Positions 8,005 through 18,285 of a stretch of DNA of 64,000 nt are shown in pieces. The DNA is taken from positions 434,001-498,000 of the forward strand of contig NZ_ASZC01000002.1 in assembly GCF_000468095.1 (NCBI RefSeq). Direction: 5' to 3'. Made by a program: the position numbers and the translations under genes. The DNA comes from Pantoea sp. AS-PWVM4. GTDB lineage: Bacteria > Pseudomonadota > Gammaproteobacteria > Enterobacterales > Enterobacteriaceae. Every line of letters begins with the position of its first letter. Positions within the stretch are counted from its first letter, which is position 1. The notes below the pieces were generated by a model, which was given only the letters and a program-made list of their open reading frames with translations, ran no database searches and was not told the origin of the DNA.

Positions 8005-10143
8005 TCAATCTGCTGCGAGGGTGCGGCGTAGGCGCGCAATTTCAGGTAACAGCGCAATTAATAATCCCAACTGCTGCAAAACTAACGGAGCTTGCGTCTC
8101 CGGGCTGGATTTCATTTCCGCCACTCGATGCAGCAGGGTCTGCTGCATCTGCGTTGCCTCAGCATCGCTGACGCGTTCAATTTGCAAAACATCATCAACA
8201 AAGCACACCGCATCATCCAGCAACGTTAATAGTCGGGTGTCATTTAACCTGACCCGATGAGCGCCCAGCGCGGATATATAGCTGAGAAAGGAGTGATTCA
8301 GACAAAGTAACCGAAAGGCGTTTTCACGTAATGATTGCTGATGACGTGCTTCATTGCTCATATTTGACACAACTGAGGCCAGTTCGGCATCGGCATTGTG
8401 CGCATCTCGCCGCGCAACACGATAAGCCAGACGATTATCCTTGCCCTGATGATATTGCTCCATAATGGCATCAAGGTAGCGGCAGTTGGCATTGAGCGTA
8501 CGTTCGGCTACCGCAGGCAACTGGCGGAAGCGCCAGTCTGGCCAGACGAAAGCGACAGCAAGCCAGGCTAAGCCACACCCCAGCAACGTATCCACCACAC
8601 GCGGCAGGGCGACTTCAAAACCCTCGCCCAACAGATTGAAGCAGAGGAGCACCAGCAGGGTAATGAAGAGCGTTGCCTGAGCATATTGTATCTGGCGAAA
8701 CGCGAAGAACAGCACACCACTGAGCACAATCAATACCAGCTGTCCTTCGATGGAAGGCACCAGCCAGAGCACCGGTAAACCGATGGCAATCCCTGCCAGC
8801 GTCCCGCCAATACGCAACGCCAGTCGCCGTCGGGTGGCATTATAATTCGGCTGACAGACAAACAGGCTGGTAAGCAAAATCCAATAGCCGCGATGTACAC
8901 CGGTGATCTGGATAAATCCGTAGCCGATGCACAACACCAATGACATTCTTACGGCATGGCGGAACAGGGCGGAGGTTGGCGTGAGATGCCGGCTAATGCG
9001 CAGCCGAATATCCGCCCAACCGCCTGGTCCATCATTGGAAAGATTATCGTCGCTGGATGGGGCAGGTTGTGCCAGTTTCTGTTCCGATTCGATCGATGTC
9101 AGTTGGGCATCTATGGCGCGCAAATTACGCAGCAGCCAGAATAACGCACGAATATGGGCGTCGTCCGGGGCATTTTGTTGCAAGCGTTCCAGTGCGGTTT
9201 CCAGCCGCTCAAAGGCGCGTTCGACATGGGTGTCATGATGCCAGGGCTGACGCAAAAAAATGGCTTCCGCTAACTGTCGGCATGCCTGTGCCTGCATATT
9301 CAGCAGTCGCTGGAAGCGAAAAAGCACCTCGTTATAGCGCCAGTCATCGCGCAGTTGATGATATTGCAGGTGGGAGGAACTGGCCCGTTCATGAATATCC
9401 TGCGCCACAAAATAGTAATGCAGGCTGCGGCGGGTGCTGCGTGAACCCCGGTCGCCGCGTAACCGGCTTTGGATAGTGCTTTTCGTCAGATTAAGTTGGG
9501 CGACTAACTGGCTATTCACCATTGCGGTGGCAATCAGGTTGGCATCATCCTGCTCACCGCCATCGGGATCGAACAAGTTGGCTTTTGCATCCAGATAACG
9601 CGCTAACTGAGAAAAGCTGGCCGCCAATTGCTCCTGAACCGGGCGCACCGGAAACATCACATGCCCCACCAGGGTCAGCAGGTTGTACCACAAGGCCCCC
9701 ACCAGCAGCAGCGTTGGTTGCATCCACCACTGTGGAAACAAACCTACGCCGAGCATGGTATACACCGCGATAAGCAATGCACCAAAGGCGATAGTGGCAT
9801 AACGCTGCCCGAGAGCACCCAACAGAATAAATCCCCAGGTTGAGAGCGCCAGGCCGAGGACGAATGCCCAGGGGTGGGGAAACAGTAATTCGACGGATAC
9901 CGATGCGATACAAAAGCAGATCAACGTAATCAATAGATTGCGCAGGCGGCCTGCCAGACGATCGTCAAGATCGGCCAATGCAGCGGCAACCACGCCGAGG
10001 GTGAGGGGGATCGTCCACTCAATTTGCTGTAACCACCACGGAACGGCGGCACAACCGGCAAGGGCGAAAAAAATGCGCAGCAAATAGCGCAAGCTGCTGT
10101 TAAACAGATAACGGCGCCAGCCGGGTAAGGCTTCAGGCATCAT
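8005..10143 (-). CDS. yccS: YccS-family inner membrane protein
   Basis: YccS belongs to the YccS/YhfK membrane family, related to the FUSC/aromatic-acid exporter proteins; the substrate is unknown. The 712-residue product has two clusters of hydrophobic helices (about residues 10-165 and 390-520), each followed by a long soluble helical region. This is the duplicated half-repeat layout of the family. It lies 9 bp downstream of yccF on the same strand, so the two form an operon. No disruption is seen. Confidence 0.92.
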   Translation of the reverse strand: MMPEALPGWRRYLFNSSLRYLLRIFFALAGCAAVPWWLQQIEWTIPLTLGVVAAALADLDDRLAGRLRNLLITLICFCIASVSVELLFPHPWAFVLGLALSTWGFILLGALGQRYATIAFGALLIAVYTMLGVGLFPQWWMQPTLLLVGALWYNLLTLVGHVMFPVRPVQEQLAASFSQLARYLDAKANLFDPDGGEQDDANLIATAMVNSQLVAQLNLTKSTIQSRLRGDRGSRSTRRSLHYYFVAQDIHERASSSHLQYHQLRDDWRYNEVLFRFQRLLNMQAQACRQLAEAIFLRQPWHHDTHVERAFERLETALERLQQNAPDDAHIRALFWLLRNLRAIDAQLTSIESEQKLAQPAPSSDDNLSNDGPGGWADIRLRISRHLTPTSALFRHAVRMSLVLCIGYGFIQITGVHRGYWILLTSLFVCQPNYNATRRRLALRIGGTLAGIAIGLPVLWLVPSIEGQLVLIVLSGVLFFAFRQIQYAQATLFITLLVLLCFNLLGEGFEVALPRVVDTLLGCGLAWLAVAFVWPDWRFRQLPAVAERTLNANCRYLDAIMEQYHQGKDNRLAYRVARRDAHNADAELASVVSNMSNEARHQQSLRENAFRLLCLNHSFLSYISALGAHRVRLNDTRLLTLLDDAVCFVDDVLQIERVSDAEATQMQQTLLHRVAEMKSSPETQAPLVLQQLGLLIALLPEIARLRRTLAAD

Positions 10144-10152
10144 GGCATAGTC

Positions 10153-10596
10153 TCAGTAACGGCGACGAGCGTTGGCTTCCCGCGCCGCCTGCGCTTCTTC
10201 AACTGAAACAACGCGTCGTCCCACGGGCCACAGGGCAATGGCGGCAATCTTGAAATTAGCAATGCCAACAGGAATCCCGATGATAGTCAGGCACTGCACG
10301 ATACCCGCAGAGATGTGCATCAGGCACAGCCACCAGCCGAAAAACACCAGCCAGAAGAGGTTAAGAAAAGTGCCTCCGGCGTTCATCACCTGATTTTTAC
10401 TGTCCGGTCGCAGTACATCGACATGAACCGCTTCGTTGCCAAATGGCAGCAGCGAGAGTTTAGTGATCTCCCAGCAGGAACGCGTCAATGGCAATGTGAA
10501 GATGAGAACGATGCTGACCAGCGTAGCCAGTAACCAGCTCAGGGTGGTGAAAACGCCACCCAGTACAAAGTTGAGAATGTTGAGCACGGTGCGCAT
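10153..10596 (-). CDS. yccF: YccF-family inner membrane protein
   Basis: YccF is a small inner-membrane protein with two YccF domains; its function is unknown. The 147-residue product starts MRTVLNILNFVLGGVFTTLSW, as in E. coli (148 aa). It has four hydrophobic segments and the motif GGTFLNLFWLVFFGWWLCL. The open frame extends upstream, but the added residues do not match the family, so the ATG ending at 10596 was chosen. It is divergent from helD and leads into yccS. Confidence 0.93.
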   Translation of the reverse strand: MRTVLNILNFVLGGVFTTLSWLLATLVSIVLIFTLPLTRSCWEITKLSLLPFGNEAVHVDVLRPDSKNQVMNAGGTFLNLFWLVFFGWWLCLMHISAGIVQCLTIIGIPVGIANFKIAAIALWPVGRRVVSVEEAQAAREANARRRY

Positions 10597-10719
10597 AACA
10601 CGATTTTCCTTTTGCAATCCGCAATATGTGTTGCCCAGTTTAGCCTGTTTTAAGGCTGGAGCGCCAAGTGTCTGACAGGTAAACTGCGCGATAATCCTCT
10701 TGCTGAACACGGTGCGGAC

Positions 10720-12774
10720 ATGGAACTGAAAGCAACATCAATGGGTAAACGTCTGGCTCAGCACCCTTATAATCGCGTACGTCTGCTGGAAGCCGGAGTG
10801 GAAGTCAGCGGCGATCGTCACGAATACCTGATCCCTTTCAATCAATTATTGGATATCGCCTGTAAGCGTGGGTTGGTGTGGGGCGAGCTGGAATTTTTGC
10901 TGCCAGACGAGAAAGTGGTGCGGTTGCACGGCACGGAATGGCAGGAAACGCAGCGCTTTTTTCATTACCTGCAACAAGCCTGGCAGCAATGGAGCCAGGA
11001 GATGAGCGAGGTTTGTGTCGGGGTGCTGACCGGGTTACAGCAGGAGATTTTCGCGTTTACCAGCCAGGACCGTTGGCTAAAGCGAAGCGAACTCCAGACG
11101 GTAAAAGAAAACATTGCCAGGCAGTTCTCTGCCTTACCGTTACCGCTATCACGGCTGGACAAGTTCGAGAATTGCCGCGAATTGTGGCAGTTCTGTCAGC
11201 AATGGATGAGTCAGGGTGAAACGGCGATTCGCCAGCGCAACCGTGAGTGGACAGCAAAAATCTTGCAGGAGTACCAGACCTTTTTCTCCACGGTTGAAAC
11301 GACGCCGCTCAATCCTTCGCAGTGTGAGGCGGTGGTGAATGGTGAAGACGCGTTACTGGTGTTAGCCGGGGCGGGAAGTGGAAAAACGTCGGTGCTGGTG
11401 GCGCGTGCTGGCTGGTTGTTGCAGCGTAAACTGGCGCAGCCGGAGCAGATTCTGCTGCTGGCATTTGGGCGTCAGGCGGCAGACGAGATGAACGATCGCA
11501 TCCAGTCGCGGCTGGGTGAAAGCGCGATTCAGGCGCGCACTTTTCACGCGCTGGCGCTGCATATTATTCGTGAAGGCAGCAATAAACAGCCTGTCATCAG
11601 TAAACTGGAAAGCGACAGCAAAGCCCGTCGTCAGTTGTTAATTGAGAGCTGGCGTGAACAATGCAGCAGCAAAAAGGCGCAGGCCAGTGGTTGGCGTCAG
11701 TGGTTGCAGGAAGAACTGGAGTGGGACGTTGCCGAAGGGCCATTTTGGCAGGATGATAAACTGGCACAGCGTTTGGCGTCCCGTCTGGAGCGCTGGCTGG
11801 GGTTGATGCGTATGCATGGCGGTGCACAGGCCGCCATGATCGCCGATGTACCTGAGGAGCAACGCGATCAATTTAGCAAACGCGTTAAGTTGATGGCACC
11901 GATCCTGAAAGCCTGGAAAAGTGCGTTAAAAGACGAGGGCGCGGTCGATTTTTCCGGCCTGATTCATCAGGCAATCGCTATTCTGGATAAGGGACGCTTT
12001 ATCAGTCCGTGGAAGCATATTCTGGTGGATGAGTTTCAGGATATCTCACCGCAGCGTGCCGCCTTGCTGACCGCACTGCGCCAACAAAATAAGCGAACCT
12101 CACTGTTTGCTGTCGGTGACGATTGGCAAGCCATCTATCGTTTTAGCGGTGCAGAGATGAGTCTGACTACCGCCTTCCATCACTATTTTGGCGAAGGTGA
12201 TCGCTGTGTGTTGGATACCACCTACCGATTCAATGATCGCATCGGTGAGATCGCCAACCGATTCGTGCAACAAAATCCACATCAGCTGCGCAAGCCACTG
12301 AATAGCCTGACTAAAGGCAATAAAAAATCGGTGATATTGCTGGCGCAGGAACAACTTGAAGCCTTACTCGATAAGTTGAGTGGTTATGTGAAACCCGATG
12401 AGCGGGTGCTGCTGCTGGCACGCTACCATCACCTGCGGCCTGAGGTGCTGGATAAAGCCAAAACCCGTTGGCCGAAGCTGCATCTGGATTTCATGACCAT
12501 CCATGCCAGCAAGGGGCAGCAGGCCGATTTTGTTATTGTGCTGGGCCTGCATGAAGGCCGTGATGGTTTCCCGGCTGCCGCACGCGAGTCGATCATGGAA
12601 CAGGGATTGTTACCGCAACCAGAAGCGTTCCCGGATGCGGAAGAACGCCGCCTGGCGTATGTGGCGCTGACGCGTGCACGTCAGCAAGTTTGGTTATTGT
12701 TCGATAAGGAACGGCCTTCCGTGTTTGTCGATCATTTCCGCGATTTAGGCGTACCGCAGAGCAGGAAGGCCTGA
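10720..12774 (+). CDS. helD: DNA helicase IV HelD
   Basis: HelD is an SF1 (UvrD/Rep-type) 3'-5' helicase that acts in the RecF recombination pathway. The 684-residue product equals the E. coli length. After an N-terminal helical domain (about 1-190) come the Walker A motif LAGAGSGKTSVL, the Walker B motif ILVDEFQDISPQRA, motif III GDDWQAIYRFSGAE, and motif VI VALTRARQQVWLL near the C-terminus. The gene starts ATG GAA CTG AAA and is monocistronic; convergent mgsA ends 5 bp after it. Confidence 0.96.
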   Translation: MELKATSMGKRLAQHPYNRVRLLEAGVEVSGDRHEYLIPFNQLLDIACKRGLVWGELEFLLPDEKVVRLHGTEWQETQRFFHYLQQAWQQWSQEMSEVCVGVLTGLQQEIFAFTSQDRWLKRSELQTVKENIARQFSALPLPLSRLDKFENCRELWQFCQQWMSQGETAIRQRNREWTAKILQEYQTFFSTVETTPLNPSQCEAVVNGEDALLVLAGAGSGKTSVLVARAGWLLQRKLAQPEQILLLAFGRQAADEMNDRIQSRLGESAIQARTFHALALHIIREGSNKQPVISKLESDSKARRQLLIESWREQCSSKKAQASGWRQWLQEELEWDVAEGPFWQDDKLAQRLASRLERWLGLMRMHGGAQAAMIADVPEEQRDQFSKRVKLMAPILKAWKSALKDEGAVDFSGLIHQAIAILDKGRFISPWKHILVDEFQDISPQRAALLTALRQQNKRTSLFAVGDDWQAIYRFSGAEMSLTTAFHHYFGEGDRCVLDTTYRFNDRIGEIANRFVQQNPHQLRKPLNSLTKGNKKSVILLAQEQLEALLDKLSGYVKPDERVLLLARYHHLRPEVLDKAKTRWPKLHLDFMTIHASKGQQADFVIVLGLHEGRDGFPAAARESIMEQGLLPQPEAFPDAEERRLAYVALTRARQQVWLLFDKERPSVFVDHFRDLGVPQSRKA

Positions 12775-12778
12775 GGCA

Positions 12779-13240
12779 TTACGACTTCAGGCGTTCAGCC
12801 AGGTAACGCGGATAATCAGGGATCTGAATCTCGACTTCGCTGGCAAACAGCGGTGACTGGATCAGGAAATCTGCGGTGGAACGGTTGGTGGCAACCGGAA
12901 TGTTCCATACTGTTGCCAGACGCAGCAGCGCTTTGACATCCGGGTCGTGCGGCACGGCATTGAGCGGATCCCAGAAGAAGAACAGCACATCAATTTTCCC
13001 TTCGGAAATCAATGCGCCTACCTGCTGGTCGCCGCCCATTGGGCCGCTCAGCATAGCGTTCACCTCAAGGCCGGTGTGGCGATTGATCAAATTACCGGTG
13101 GTGCCGGTGGCATATAATACATGCGACTGTAGTGCGCTTTGGTTCTTCTGGACCCAGTCCAACAGCGAGGCTTTGCAATGATCGTGGGCAACGAGGGCAA
13201 TGTGTTTCTGAATATTGAGGGTACGAACGGTCTGCTCCAT
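12779..13240 (-). CDS. mgsA: Methylglyoxal synthase
   Basis: MgsA converts dihydroxyacetone phosphate to methylglyoxal and phosphate, a bypass used under phosphate limitation or sugar-phosphate stress. The 153-residue product has the family start [12 protein letters not shown], the catalytic region [13 protein letters not shown] with the active-site Asp, and the FFFWDPL and [10 protein letters not shown] motifs with the conserved Asp and His. It is full length. It is convergent with helD with almost no gap. Confidence 0.96.
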   Translation of the reverse strand: MEQTVRTLNIQKHIALVAHDHCKASLLDWVQKNQSALQSHVLYATGTTGNLINRHTGLEVNAMLSGPMGGDQQVGALISEGKIDVLFFFWDPLNAVPHDPDVKALLRLATVWNIPVATNRSTADFLIQSPLFASEVEIQIPDYPRYLAERLKS

Positions 13241-13308
13241 AGGGCTTCCTGACTCTTCTCGGGCTAGGTTAAGTGATGCTCGAGTTTACCCCTGGCATTT
13301 CGTTCCTA

Positions 13309-13947
13309 TCAACTTGCGCGTAAGGTTTTCATCCAACTAAGAAAACGCAGACGGGTGGCCGCATCGAAACGTTCAAACCACCGTTGTAGTGAGGGCAGGT
13401 CGCTGGCTTCCTGCCAGGCGAAATCGGCGTTCAACTGGACATCTGGCGTACTGCTGGTTTGCACGGCAAAACGGGGGACGGATGCGGCCTGACCATTGCG
13501 ATTATAATTCAACATGGCCTGTTCAAGATCGCCTCCCGACGGCATGGGCAGGTGGTCACGGATGCTGGCAATCTCTTTGCCCTGTTCATCAATTAGCTGA
13601 AAATTGAGAGATTTATCGAATGCATGGCGTTCGCGGCGGCTGTCCAGGGCAGGCAGGCGGATAGCCACGGTTTTGCCACTGGCGGTAAAGGTCACAATCA
13701 TCGGGACAGATTGATAATGTGGGCCATTGTTTGAAGCAGAGGTCGGTGCTTTATCAACCCGAAACAGGAATTGATGTTGACCGCGATCCAGCTCCAGACC
13801 ATCGGCCCCTTTCAGCAGAGAGCCCGAAATTTTGCGCCCATCCAGCACCAGAAGATCGATCTCCGGATCAAGTTTCAAGGTTATGGCATGGCAGGATGCT
13901 GAGACGAGCAAGATAAACAGACTCGTCGCAGCCAAAAACAGCTTCAT
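13309..13947 (-). CDS. yccT: YccT, DUF2057 periplasmic protein
   Basis: YccT is a DUF2057 protein; in E. coli it has been linked to inhibition of curli assembly (CsgI). The 212-residue product has a signal peptide ending near SASCHA (residue 21) and then a beta-rich DUF2057 domain beginning ITLKLDPEIDLLVLDG. It lacks membrane segments, so it is probably periplasmic. It lies between mgsA and divergent yccU as in E. coli. No curli genes are in the window to test the link. Confidence 0.88.
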   Translation of the reverse strand: MKLFLAATSLFILLVSASCHAITLKLDPEIDLLVLDGRKISGSLLKGADGLELDRGQHQFLFRVDKAPTSASNNGPHYQSVPMIVTFTASGKTVAIRLPALDSRRERHAFDKSLNFQLIDEQGKEIASIRDHLPMPSGGDLEQAMLNYNRNGQAASVPRFAVQTSSTPDVQLNADFAWQEASDLPSLQRWFERFDAATRLRFLSWMKTLRAS

Positions 13948-14123
13948 TTCAACTCCCGTAAGCTGGGCGCAAATCAGTGATGTGTAGCAAATTATTACAT
14001 TATGGCAGTAAATTTACATTTTAACATATTTATTCGTGCTGCCGCGCAAAGTTTTCTGACGCGGGGGTTGCGTGGTGTAACCTGATGCCATCTACACTCA
14101 GGCGAGTGAAAAAGGAGAGAGGC

Positions 14124-14546
14124 ATGAACGATCAAACCATTCGTGATGTTTTGACGCGCACCAAACGTATTGCGCTGGTTGGCGCCAGCGATCGTCCCGA
14201 TCGTCCCAGCTATGGCGTGATGAAGTTTTTGCTCGATCAGGGTTATGAGGTGGTGCCGGTGAGTCCGAAGCTGGCCGGGCAACAACTGTTGGGACAAACT
14301 GCCTACGCGACTCTCGCTGACATCCCGGGTCCGGTGGATATGGTGGATGTGTTTCGTAATGCCGAAGCGGCATGGGGGATCGCGCAGGAAGCCATCGCCA
14401 TCGGCGCGAAGACGTTGTGGCTACAACTGGGCGTGATCAATGAACAGGCGGCGGTACTGGCGCAGGATGCGGGGTTGACGGTGGTCATGGATCGATGCCC
14501 GAAGATTGAGATACCACGGCTCGGGCTATCGCAGCCGGTGCACTAA
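14124..14546 (+). CDS. yccU: YccU, CoA-binding-domain protein
   Basis: YccU is a small Rossmann-fold protein of the CoA_binding family; no enzymatic role is established. The 140-residue product (E. coli 137) has the nucleotide-binding start RIALVGASDRPDRPSYGVMKFL and the conserved VDMVDVFRN and VMDRCPKIE motifs. The ATG at 14124 has GGAGAGAGG in front of it; an upstream in-frame start would add 13 non-conserved residues. A strong terminator follows. Confidence 0.9.
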   Translation: MNDQTIRDVLTRTKRIALVGASDRPDRPSYGVMKFLLDQGYEVVPVSPKLAGQQLLGQTAYATLADIPGPVDMVDVFRNAEAAWGIAQEAIAIGAKTLWLQLGVINEQAAVLAQDAGLTVVMDRCPKIEIPRLGLSQPVH

Positions 14547-14550
14547 AACA

Positions 14551-14575
14551 AACGGCGACCGAGGGTCGCCGTTTT
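14551..14575. terminator. Terminator between yccU and hspQ
   Basis: The stem AACGGCGACC / GGTCGCCGTT with a GAG loop is followed by TTTTT. The genes are convergent, so it probably serves both. Confidence 0.85.
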
Positions 14576-14578
14576 TGA

Positions 14579-14896
14579 TCAATGACGCAGGCGTGGTGCC
14601 TGAAGCTGCTGTCGGATTGACGCGGCCAGCTCATCCATCGAGGGTTGTTCTGGATGTTCGAAAGATGTTTCACCGGACAGCTGAATTTCGGCAACGTAAG
14701 TGTGGACCTGTTCACCGTCCTCATCTTCCATCACCACATGATACCAGGGTGCAGCGCGTAACTTCTCGGCAGCCCCGACTTCTTCGAGCTTAGGTTCTTC
14801 CAGCGAATACTCCGGATCAACATCCACAATCACGCCAAGCACCCCGGAGAGACGATGCCGGACCTGCTGTCCAATTCCAAACTTACTGGCAATCAT
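14579..14896 (-). CDS. hspQ: Heat shock protein HspQ
   Basis: HspQ is a small hemimethylated-DNA-binding (YccV) domain protein, a heat-shock factor that promotes degradation of mutant DnaA and acts as a Lon specificity enhancer. The 105-residue product begins [30 protein letters not shown], the standard family start, and contains [20 protein letters not shown]. Length matches E. coli. It shares a convergent terminator with yccU. Confidence 0.94.
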   Translation of the reverse strand: MIASKFGIGQQVRHRLSGVLGVIVDVDPEYSLEEPKLEEVGAAEKLRAAPWYHVVMEDEDGEQVHTYVAEIQLSGETSFEHPEQPSMDELAASIRQQLQAPRLRH

Positions 14897-14955
14897 AGTG
14901 ACCTCCCAAAATACTGCCCTGCGTCAGATATGGAGGCAGGGGCAGAATTTTCAAG

Positions 14956-16146
14956 TCACAGTACGCGGCAAGCGAAACCTTTCAGATAAAGCCCTTCAGG
15001 ATAGCTGGCAATCACGGGATGATCGGCTGCCTGACGGAACTGTTCTACAAATTGTACATCACGCCCCGCATCGACGGCGGCATCGGCGATAATCTTCTGG
15101 AACAGATCGGTTGCCATCAGGCCGGAGCAGGAGAACGTCATCAGAATCCCGTTGGGATTCAACAGCTGCATCGCCAGCATATTGATATCTTTATAACCAC
15201 GGCAGGCACCCGCCAGCTGATTCTTGTTCTCAACAAATTTCGGTGGGTCCATCACGATAACATCAAACTTTTCACCGCTGTCACGGTAGCGACGCAGCAA
15301 TTTGAACACGTCATCACGTAAGAATTGGGCACGGGATACATCCAGACCGTTAAGTTCCACATTCTGTTTGGCAACATCCAGCGCGTCCTGAGAGGTATCT
15401 ACGCTGATTACCTCACGGCAACCGCCCATCAATGCTGAGACGGCAAAGCCGCCGGTATAGGAGAAACAGTTCAGCACGCGGGCATTTTCGGCATAGCGGC
15501 GCGTAGCAAAGCGGCTGTCACGCTGGTCAAGGTAATAACCGGTTTTGTGGCCGCCCTGGATATCCACCAACAACTTCATGCCGTGTTCAGTAATCGGCAG
15601 CAGTGGCGGTGGCAGCTCGCCAGTGACCGGCCCCTGTGTCAGCTCCAGACCTTCTTTTTTACGTACCGCCACATCGGAACGATCGTAAATCGCACACTGC
15701 GGGAAACATTGTTGCAGGGCGGAGATGATCGCCGGGCGCTGATATTCAGCACCGGCAGACAGCAACTGAAGCACCAGGAAATTGCCGAAACGGTCAATGG
15801 TGACGCCAGGCATACCATCAGACTCACCCGCAATCAGACGGTAGCTATCCAGCCCGTCACGTTGCGCCAGCCAGGCACGCCATTGCTGCGCCTGGGTGAG
15901 ACGGCGAACAAAGAAGGCAATGTCGATTGACTCATCCTGTTGCCAGCTCCAGACGCGCGCCCGAATTTGTGATTGCGGAGAATAAGCGGCACGAGCCAGC
16001 CATTTGCCATTGCTGTCGCAGACATCAATGGTTTCCCCTGATTGGGCTTTGCCTTCCATACGGGCAACAGCACCAGAAAAAACCCAGGGATGACGGCGGA
16101 GCAGGGATTTTTCACGTCCCTTAGTGAGAATCAATCGAACAGTCAT
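14956..16146 (-). CDS. rlmI: 23S rRNA m5C1962 methyltransferase RlmI
   Basis: RlmI methylates C1962 of 23S rRNA using SAM. The 396-residue product has an N-terminal PUA domain (about 1-80), an EEHEE linker domain, and a C-terminal Rossmann methyltransferase domain. SAM-binding motif I is [19 protein letters not shown], and [10 protein letters not shown] is the NPP-like motif IV. Catalytic cysteine-type motif TFSCSG follows. Length is identical to E. coli RlmI (YccW). The gene is divergent from acyP, as in E. coli. Confidence 0.96.
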   Translation of the reverse strand: MTVRLILTKGREKSLLRRHPWVFSGAVARMEGKAQSGETIDVCDSNGKWLARAAYSPQSQIRARVWSWQQDESIDIAFFVRRLTQAQQWRAWLAQRDGLDSYRLIAGESDGMPGVTIDRFGNFLVLQLLSAGAEYQRPAIISALQQCFPQCAIYDRSDVAVRKKEGLELTQGPVTGELPPPLLPITEHGMKLLVDIQGGHKTGYYLDQRDSRFATRRYAENARVLNCFSYTGGFAVSALMGGCREVISVDTSQDALDVAKQNVELNGLDVSRAQFLRDDVFKLLRRYRDSGEKFDVIVMDPPKFVENKNQLAGACRGYKDINMLAMQLLNPNGILMTFSCSGLMATDLFQKIIADAAVDAGRDVQFVEQFRQAADHPVIASYPEGLYLKGFACRVL

Positions 16147-16231
16147 AGTTTGCTATGCTTACCTGAAAAAATGAGGCGTCATTTTCCGGTGGATGGCGGC
16201 AAAATGCAATGAACAGTGAGGGGAGAGGATA

Positions 16232-16510
16232 ATGGCCATAACCTGCTTCAAAATCTGGGTTCATGGTCTGGTGCAGGGGGTTGGTTTTCGTTATAGCACC
16301 CAGGCACAGGCCAGAGAGTTGGATGTAAAAGGTTATGCACGTAACCTGAACGATGGCAGCGTAGAGGTGTTGGCATGGGGGGAGGAACCCCAGGTGAACG
16401 CATTGATTACGTGGTTAAAGGCCGGTGGCCCGCGCAGCGCGCGCGTGGAAAAAGTGCTGGTGGAACCGCATCAACCGACAGAAGCCCCCAGCCGCTTTAC
16501 CACCGGGTGA
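16232..16510 (+). CDS. acyP: Acylphosphatase
   Basis: Acylphosphatase (YccX) hydrolyses carboxyl-phosphate bonds. The 92-residue product carries the acylphosphatase signature [12 protein letters not shown], including the phosphate-binding loop and the catalytic Arg, plus the catalytic Asn in [13 protein letters not shown]. The ATG has GGGGAGAGG before it. Its stop is immediately adjacent to the end of convergent tusE. Confidence 0.95.
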   Translation: MAITCFKIWVHGLVQGVGFRYSTQAQARELDVKGYARNLNDGSVEVLAWGEEPQVNALITWLKAGGPRSARVEKVLVEPHQPTEAPSRFTTG

Positions 16511-16837
16511 TTACAAACACTTCGCTGGTTTTGGTAATCCGGCAATTTTCGTTGCCTGTTTAGCCGGGCCTTCCGGGAACAAACGAAACAGATAACGGCT
16601 GTTGCCTTTCTCCTCGCCATATTTCTGCGCCATCGCTTTGACCAGCATACGGATCGCTGGCGAGGTATTAAATTCAAGATAAAACGCCCGGACAAAATGG
16701 ACCACTTCCCAGTGCGCCTCACTTAGGGTGATGGCTTCGGTAGCGGCAATGGCTTCCGCCAGGGGTTCGCTCCAGTCGGCGCTGTTTTTCAGATAGCCTT
16801 CCGCATCGGTGGCAATCTCTTTACCGGCAAAAATCAC
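16511..16837 (-). CDS. tusE: Sulfurtransferase TusE
   Basis: TusE (DsrC family) accepts sulfur from TusBCD and passes it to MnmA for 2-thiolation of tRNA wobble uridine. The 108-residue product has the family core [18 protein letters not shown] and [15 protein letters not shown], and ends GLPKPAKCL with the conserved penultimate Cys that carries the persulfide. The gene is downstream of yccA on the same strand but separated from it by a terminator. Confidence 0.95.
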   Translation of the reverse strand: MIFAGKEIATDAEGYLKNSADWSEPLAEAIAATEAITLSEAHWEVVHFVRAFYLEFNTSPAIRMLVKAMAQKYGEEKGNSRYLFRLFPEGPAKQATKIAGLPKPAKCL

Positions 16838-16893
16838 GGTGACTCCTCAGATTCAGTTTGCGCATATTGTAGGGCGGCGTAGCCAGAAAAAGC

Positions 16894-16917
16894 AAAACCC
16901 CGCCGAAGCGGGGTTTT
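16894..16917 (-). terminator. Terminator after yccA
   Basis: A perfect 10-bp stem AAAACCCCGC / GCGGGGTTTT with a CGAA loop lies 21 bp past the yccA stop. Confidence 0.82.
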
Positions 16918-16937
16918 CATTTACGGCCGGCCTGAGA

Positions 16938-17594
16938 TTAGTCGCGGCTGGCAAAGCCCAGCAAACTGAGCAGGCTGACAAAGATGTTATACAGCGAGAC
17001 ATACAGGCTGACGGTGGCACGGATGTAGTTCGTTTCGCCGCCGTGGATGATGTTACTGGTCTCCCACAAGATGGCTCCGGCAGAGAACAGAATAAACAAT
17101 GCACTGATGGCCAGGTGCAGAGCCGGTAATTGCAGGAAAATATTCGCCACAACCGCGACCAGCAGCACCACAAAGCCAGCCATCATCATGCCGCCGAGGA
17201 ATGACATATCGCGACGGGTAGTCAACACATAAGCTGAGCAGCAGAAGAACACCAGCGCAGTTCCTCCCAGCGCCATACCAATCACGTCGCCCATTCCTGC
17301 CGACAGGAACGAGTTAAGGATTGGGCCAAGGCAGTAGCCGAGGAAGCCGGTAAAGGCAAAAGCGGCCAGAATACCGGTTGGGCTGTTCGCCAGGCGATAG
17401 GTCAGAAACATCAACCCATAAAAGCCGACCAGCATCAGAATCAGCCCCGGAGAGGGCAGGGCAAAGACGGTGCTCAGCGTGGCGGTCAGCGCGGAAAACG
17501 CCAGCGTCAGGCCAAGTAAGAAGTAAGTATTACGCAGCACTTTATGTGTGCTGATTAGCGACTGCCGCTGCGACGAGGCAATAATTCTATCCAT
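16938..17594 (-). CDS. yccA: YccA, Bax-inhibitor-1-like FtsH modulator
   Basis: YccA is a BI-1 (UPF0005) inner-membrane protein with seven hydrophobic helices; in E. coli it is an FtsH substrate and modulates FtsH activity toward SecY. The 218-residue product starts [20 protein letters not shown] and ends in the conserved [17 protein letters not shown]. The ATG ending at 17594 matches the family start; the open frame extends 13 residues further upstream without support, although a second ATG immediately precedes it. Confidence 0.95.
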   Translation of the reverse strand: MDRIIASSQRQSLISTHKVLRNTYFLLGLTLAFSALTATLSTVFALPSPGLILMLVGFYGLMFLTYRLANSPTGILAAFAFTGFLGYCLGPILNSFLSAGMGDVIGMALGGTALVFFCCSAYVLTTRRDMSFLGGMMMAGFVVLLVAVVANIFLQLPALHLAISALFILFSAGAILWETSNIIHGGETNYIRATVSLYVSLYNIFVSLLSLLGFASRD

Positions 17595-17818
17595 CATGCG
17601 CTCCTTTAATTGAAAGAACACTAAATATGCCAAGAAGAATACGCAGCGCTACCGGGGCAGAAAAGGCGTTTTACCCTTCTTTACGCGATAAATTGCTGTT
17701 TCCCTGAGCGGAATGGCGATTATGACGCCGATTAAATAGTTTTTGGCTGTTTTTCAGGCGAATGAATCACTCCAGGCTTTACATCTTTCAGGGGGATGTT
17801 TATAGTGCGCGTCATTGC

Positions 17819-17906
17819 GGAGGGGTGGCCGAGCGGCTTAAGGCAGCGGTCTTGAAAACCGCCGATGGGAAACCATCCGAGAGTTCGAATCTCTCCTCCT
17901 CCGCCA
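17819..17906 (+). tRNA. serT: tRNA-Ser(TGA), copy 1
   Basis: Acceptor strands GGAGGGG / CTCCTCC pair, with one G-U, and are followed by G and CCA. The anticodon loop CTTGAAA gives TGA. There is a long class II variable arm and a T-arm GAGAG-TTCGAAT-CTCTC. The position after yccA corresponds to serT of E. coli. Confidence 0.97.
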
Positions 17907-17941
17907 CTTAACTCACTCAGAGTTAAGTAACTGCTTTATCC

Positions 17942-18029
17942 GGAGGGATGGCCGAGTGGCTTAAGGCAGCGGTCTTGAAAACCGCCGATGGGAAACCATC
18001 CGAGAGTTCGAATCTCTCTTCCTCCGCCA
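17942..18029 (+). tRNA. tRNA-Ser(TGA), copy 2
   Basis: A near-identical second copy 35 bp downstream of the first. Differences fall in the acceptor ends (GGAGGGA / TTCCTCC, compensating to keep pairing) and one D-loop base; anticodon and variable arm are unchanged. CCA is encoded. It is probably co-transcribed with copy 1. Confidence 0.97.
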
Positions 18030-18037
18030 AATTAAAG

Positions 18038-18064
18038 AAGCCCGCAGCGATGCGGGCTTTTTGC
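18038..18064 (+). terminator. Terminator of the tRNA-Ser pair
   Basis: Perfect 9-bp stem AAGCCCGCA / TGCGGGCTT with a GCGA loop, followed by T-rich sequence. Confidence 0.88.
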
Positions 18065-18285
18065 TTTTCTGCTTCAGAGATTCCGAAAAACATCCCGTTG
18101 CTTTTCAATCTGCTGCCTCAGTCCACCGGCAGCCCCCATGTCTGCTATAGTCCATTCACGGTTTTTGCAAACATCTGGCGATTTTCCCAGGCAAGCTGGG
18201 TTACACTGTGGGGCATTTCGCTCTGTGGCCGAGCTAATCGTTTGAATGCCAGAGTGTTTCACTGATGAATTATGGAATAGGCACA

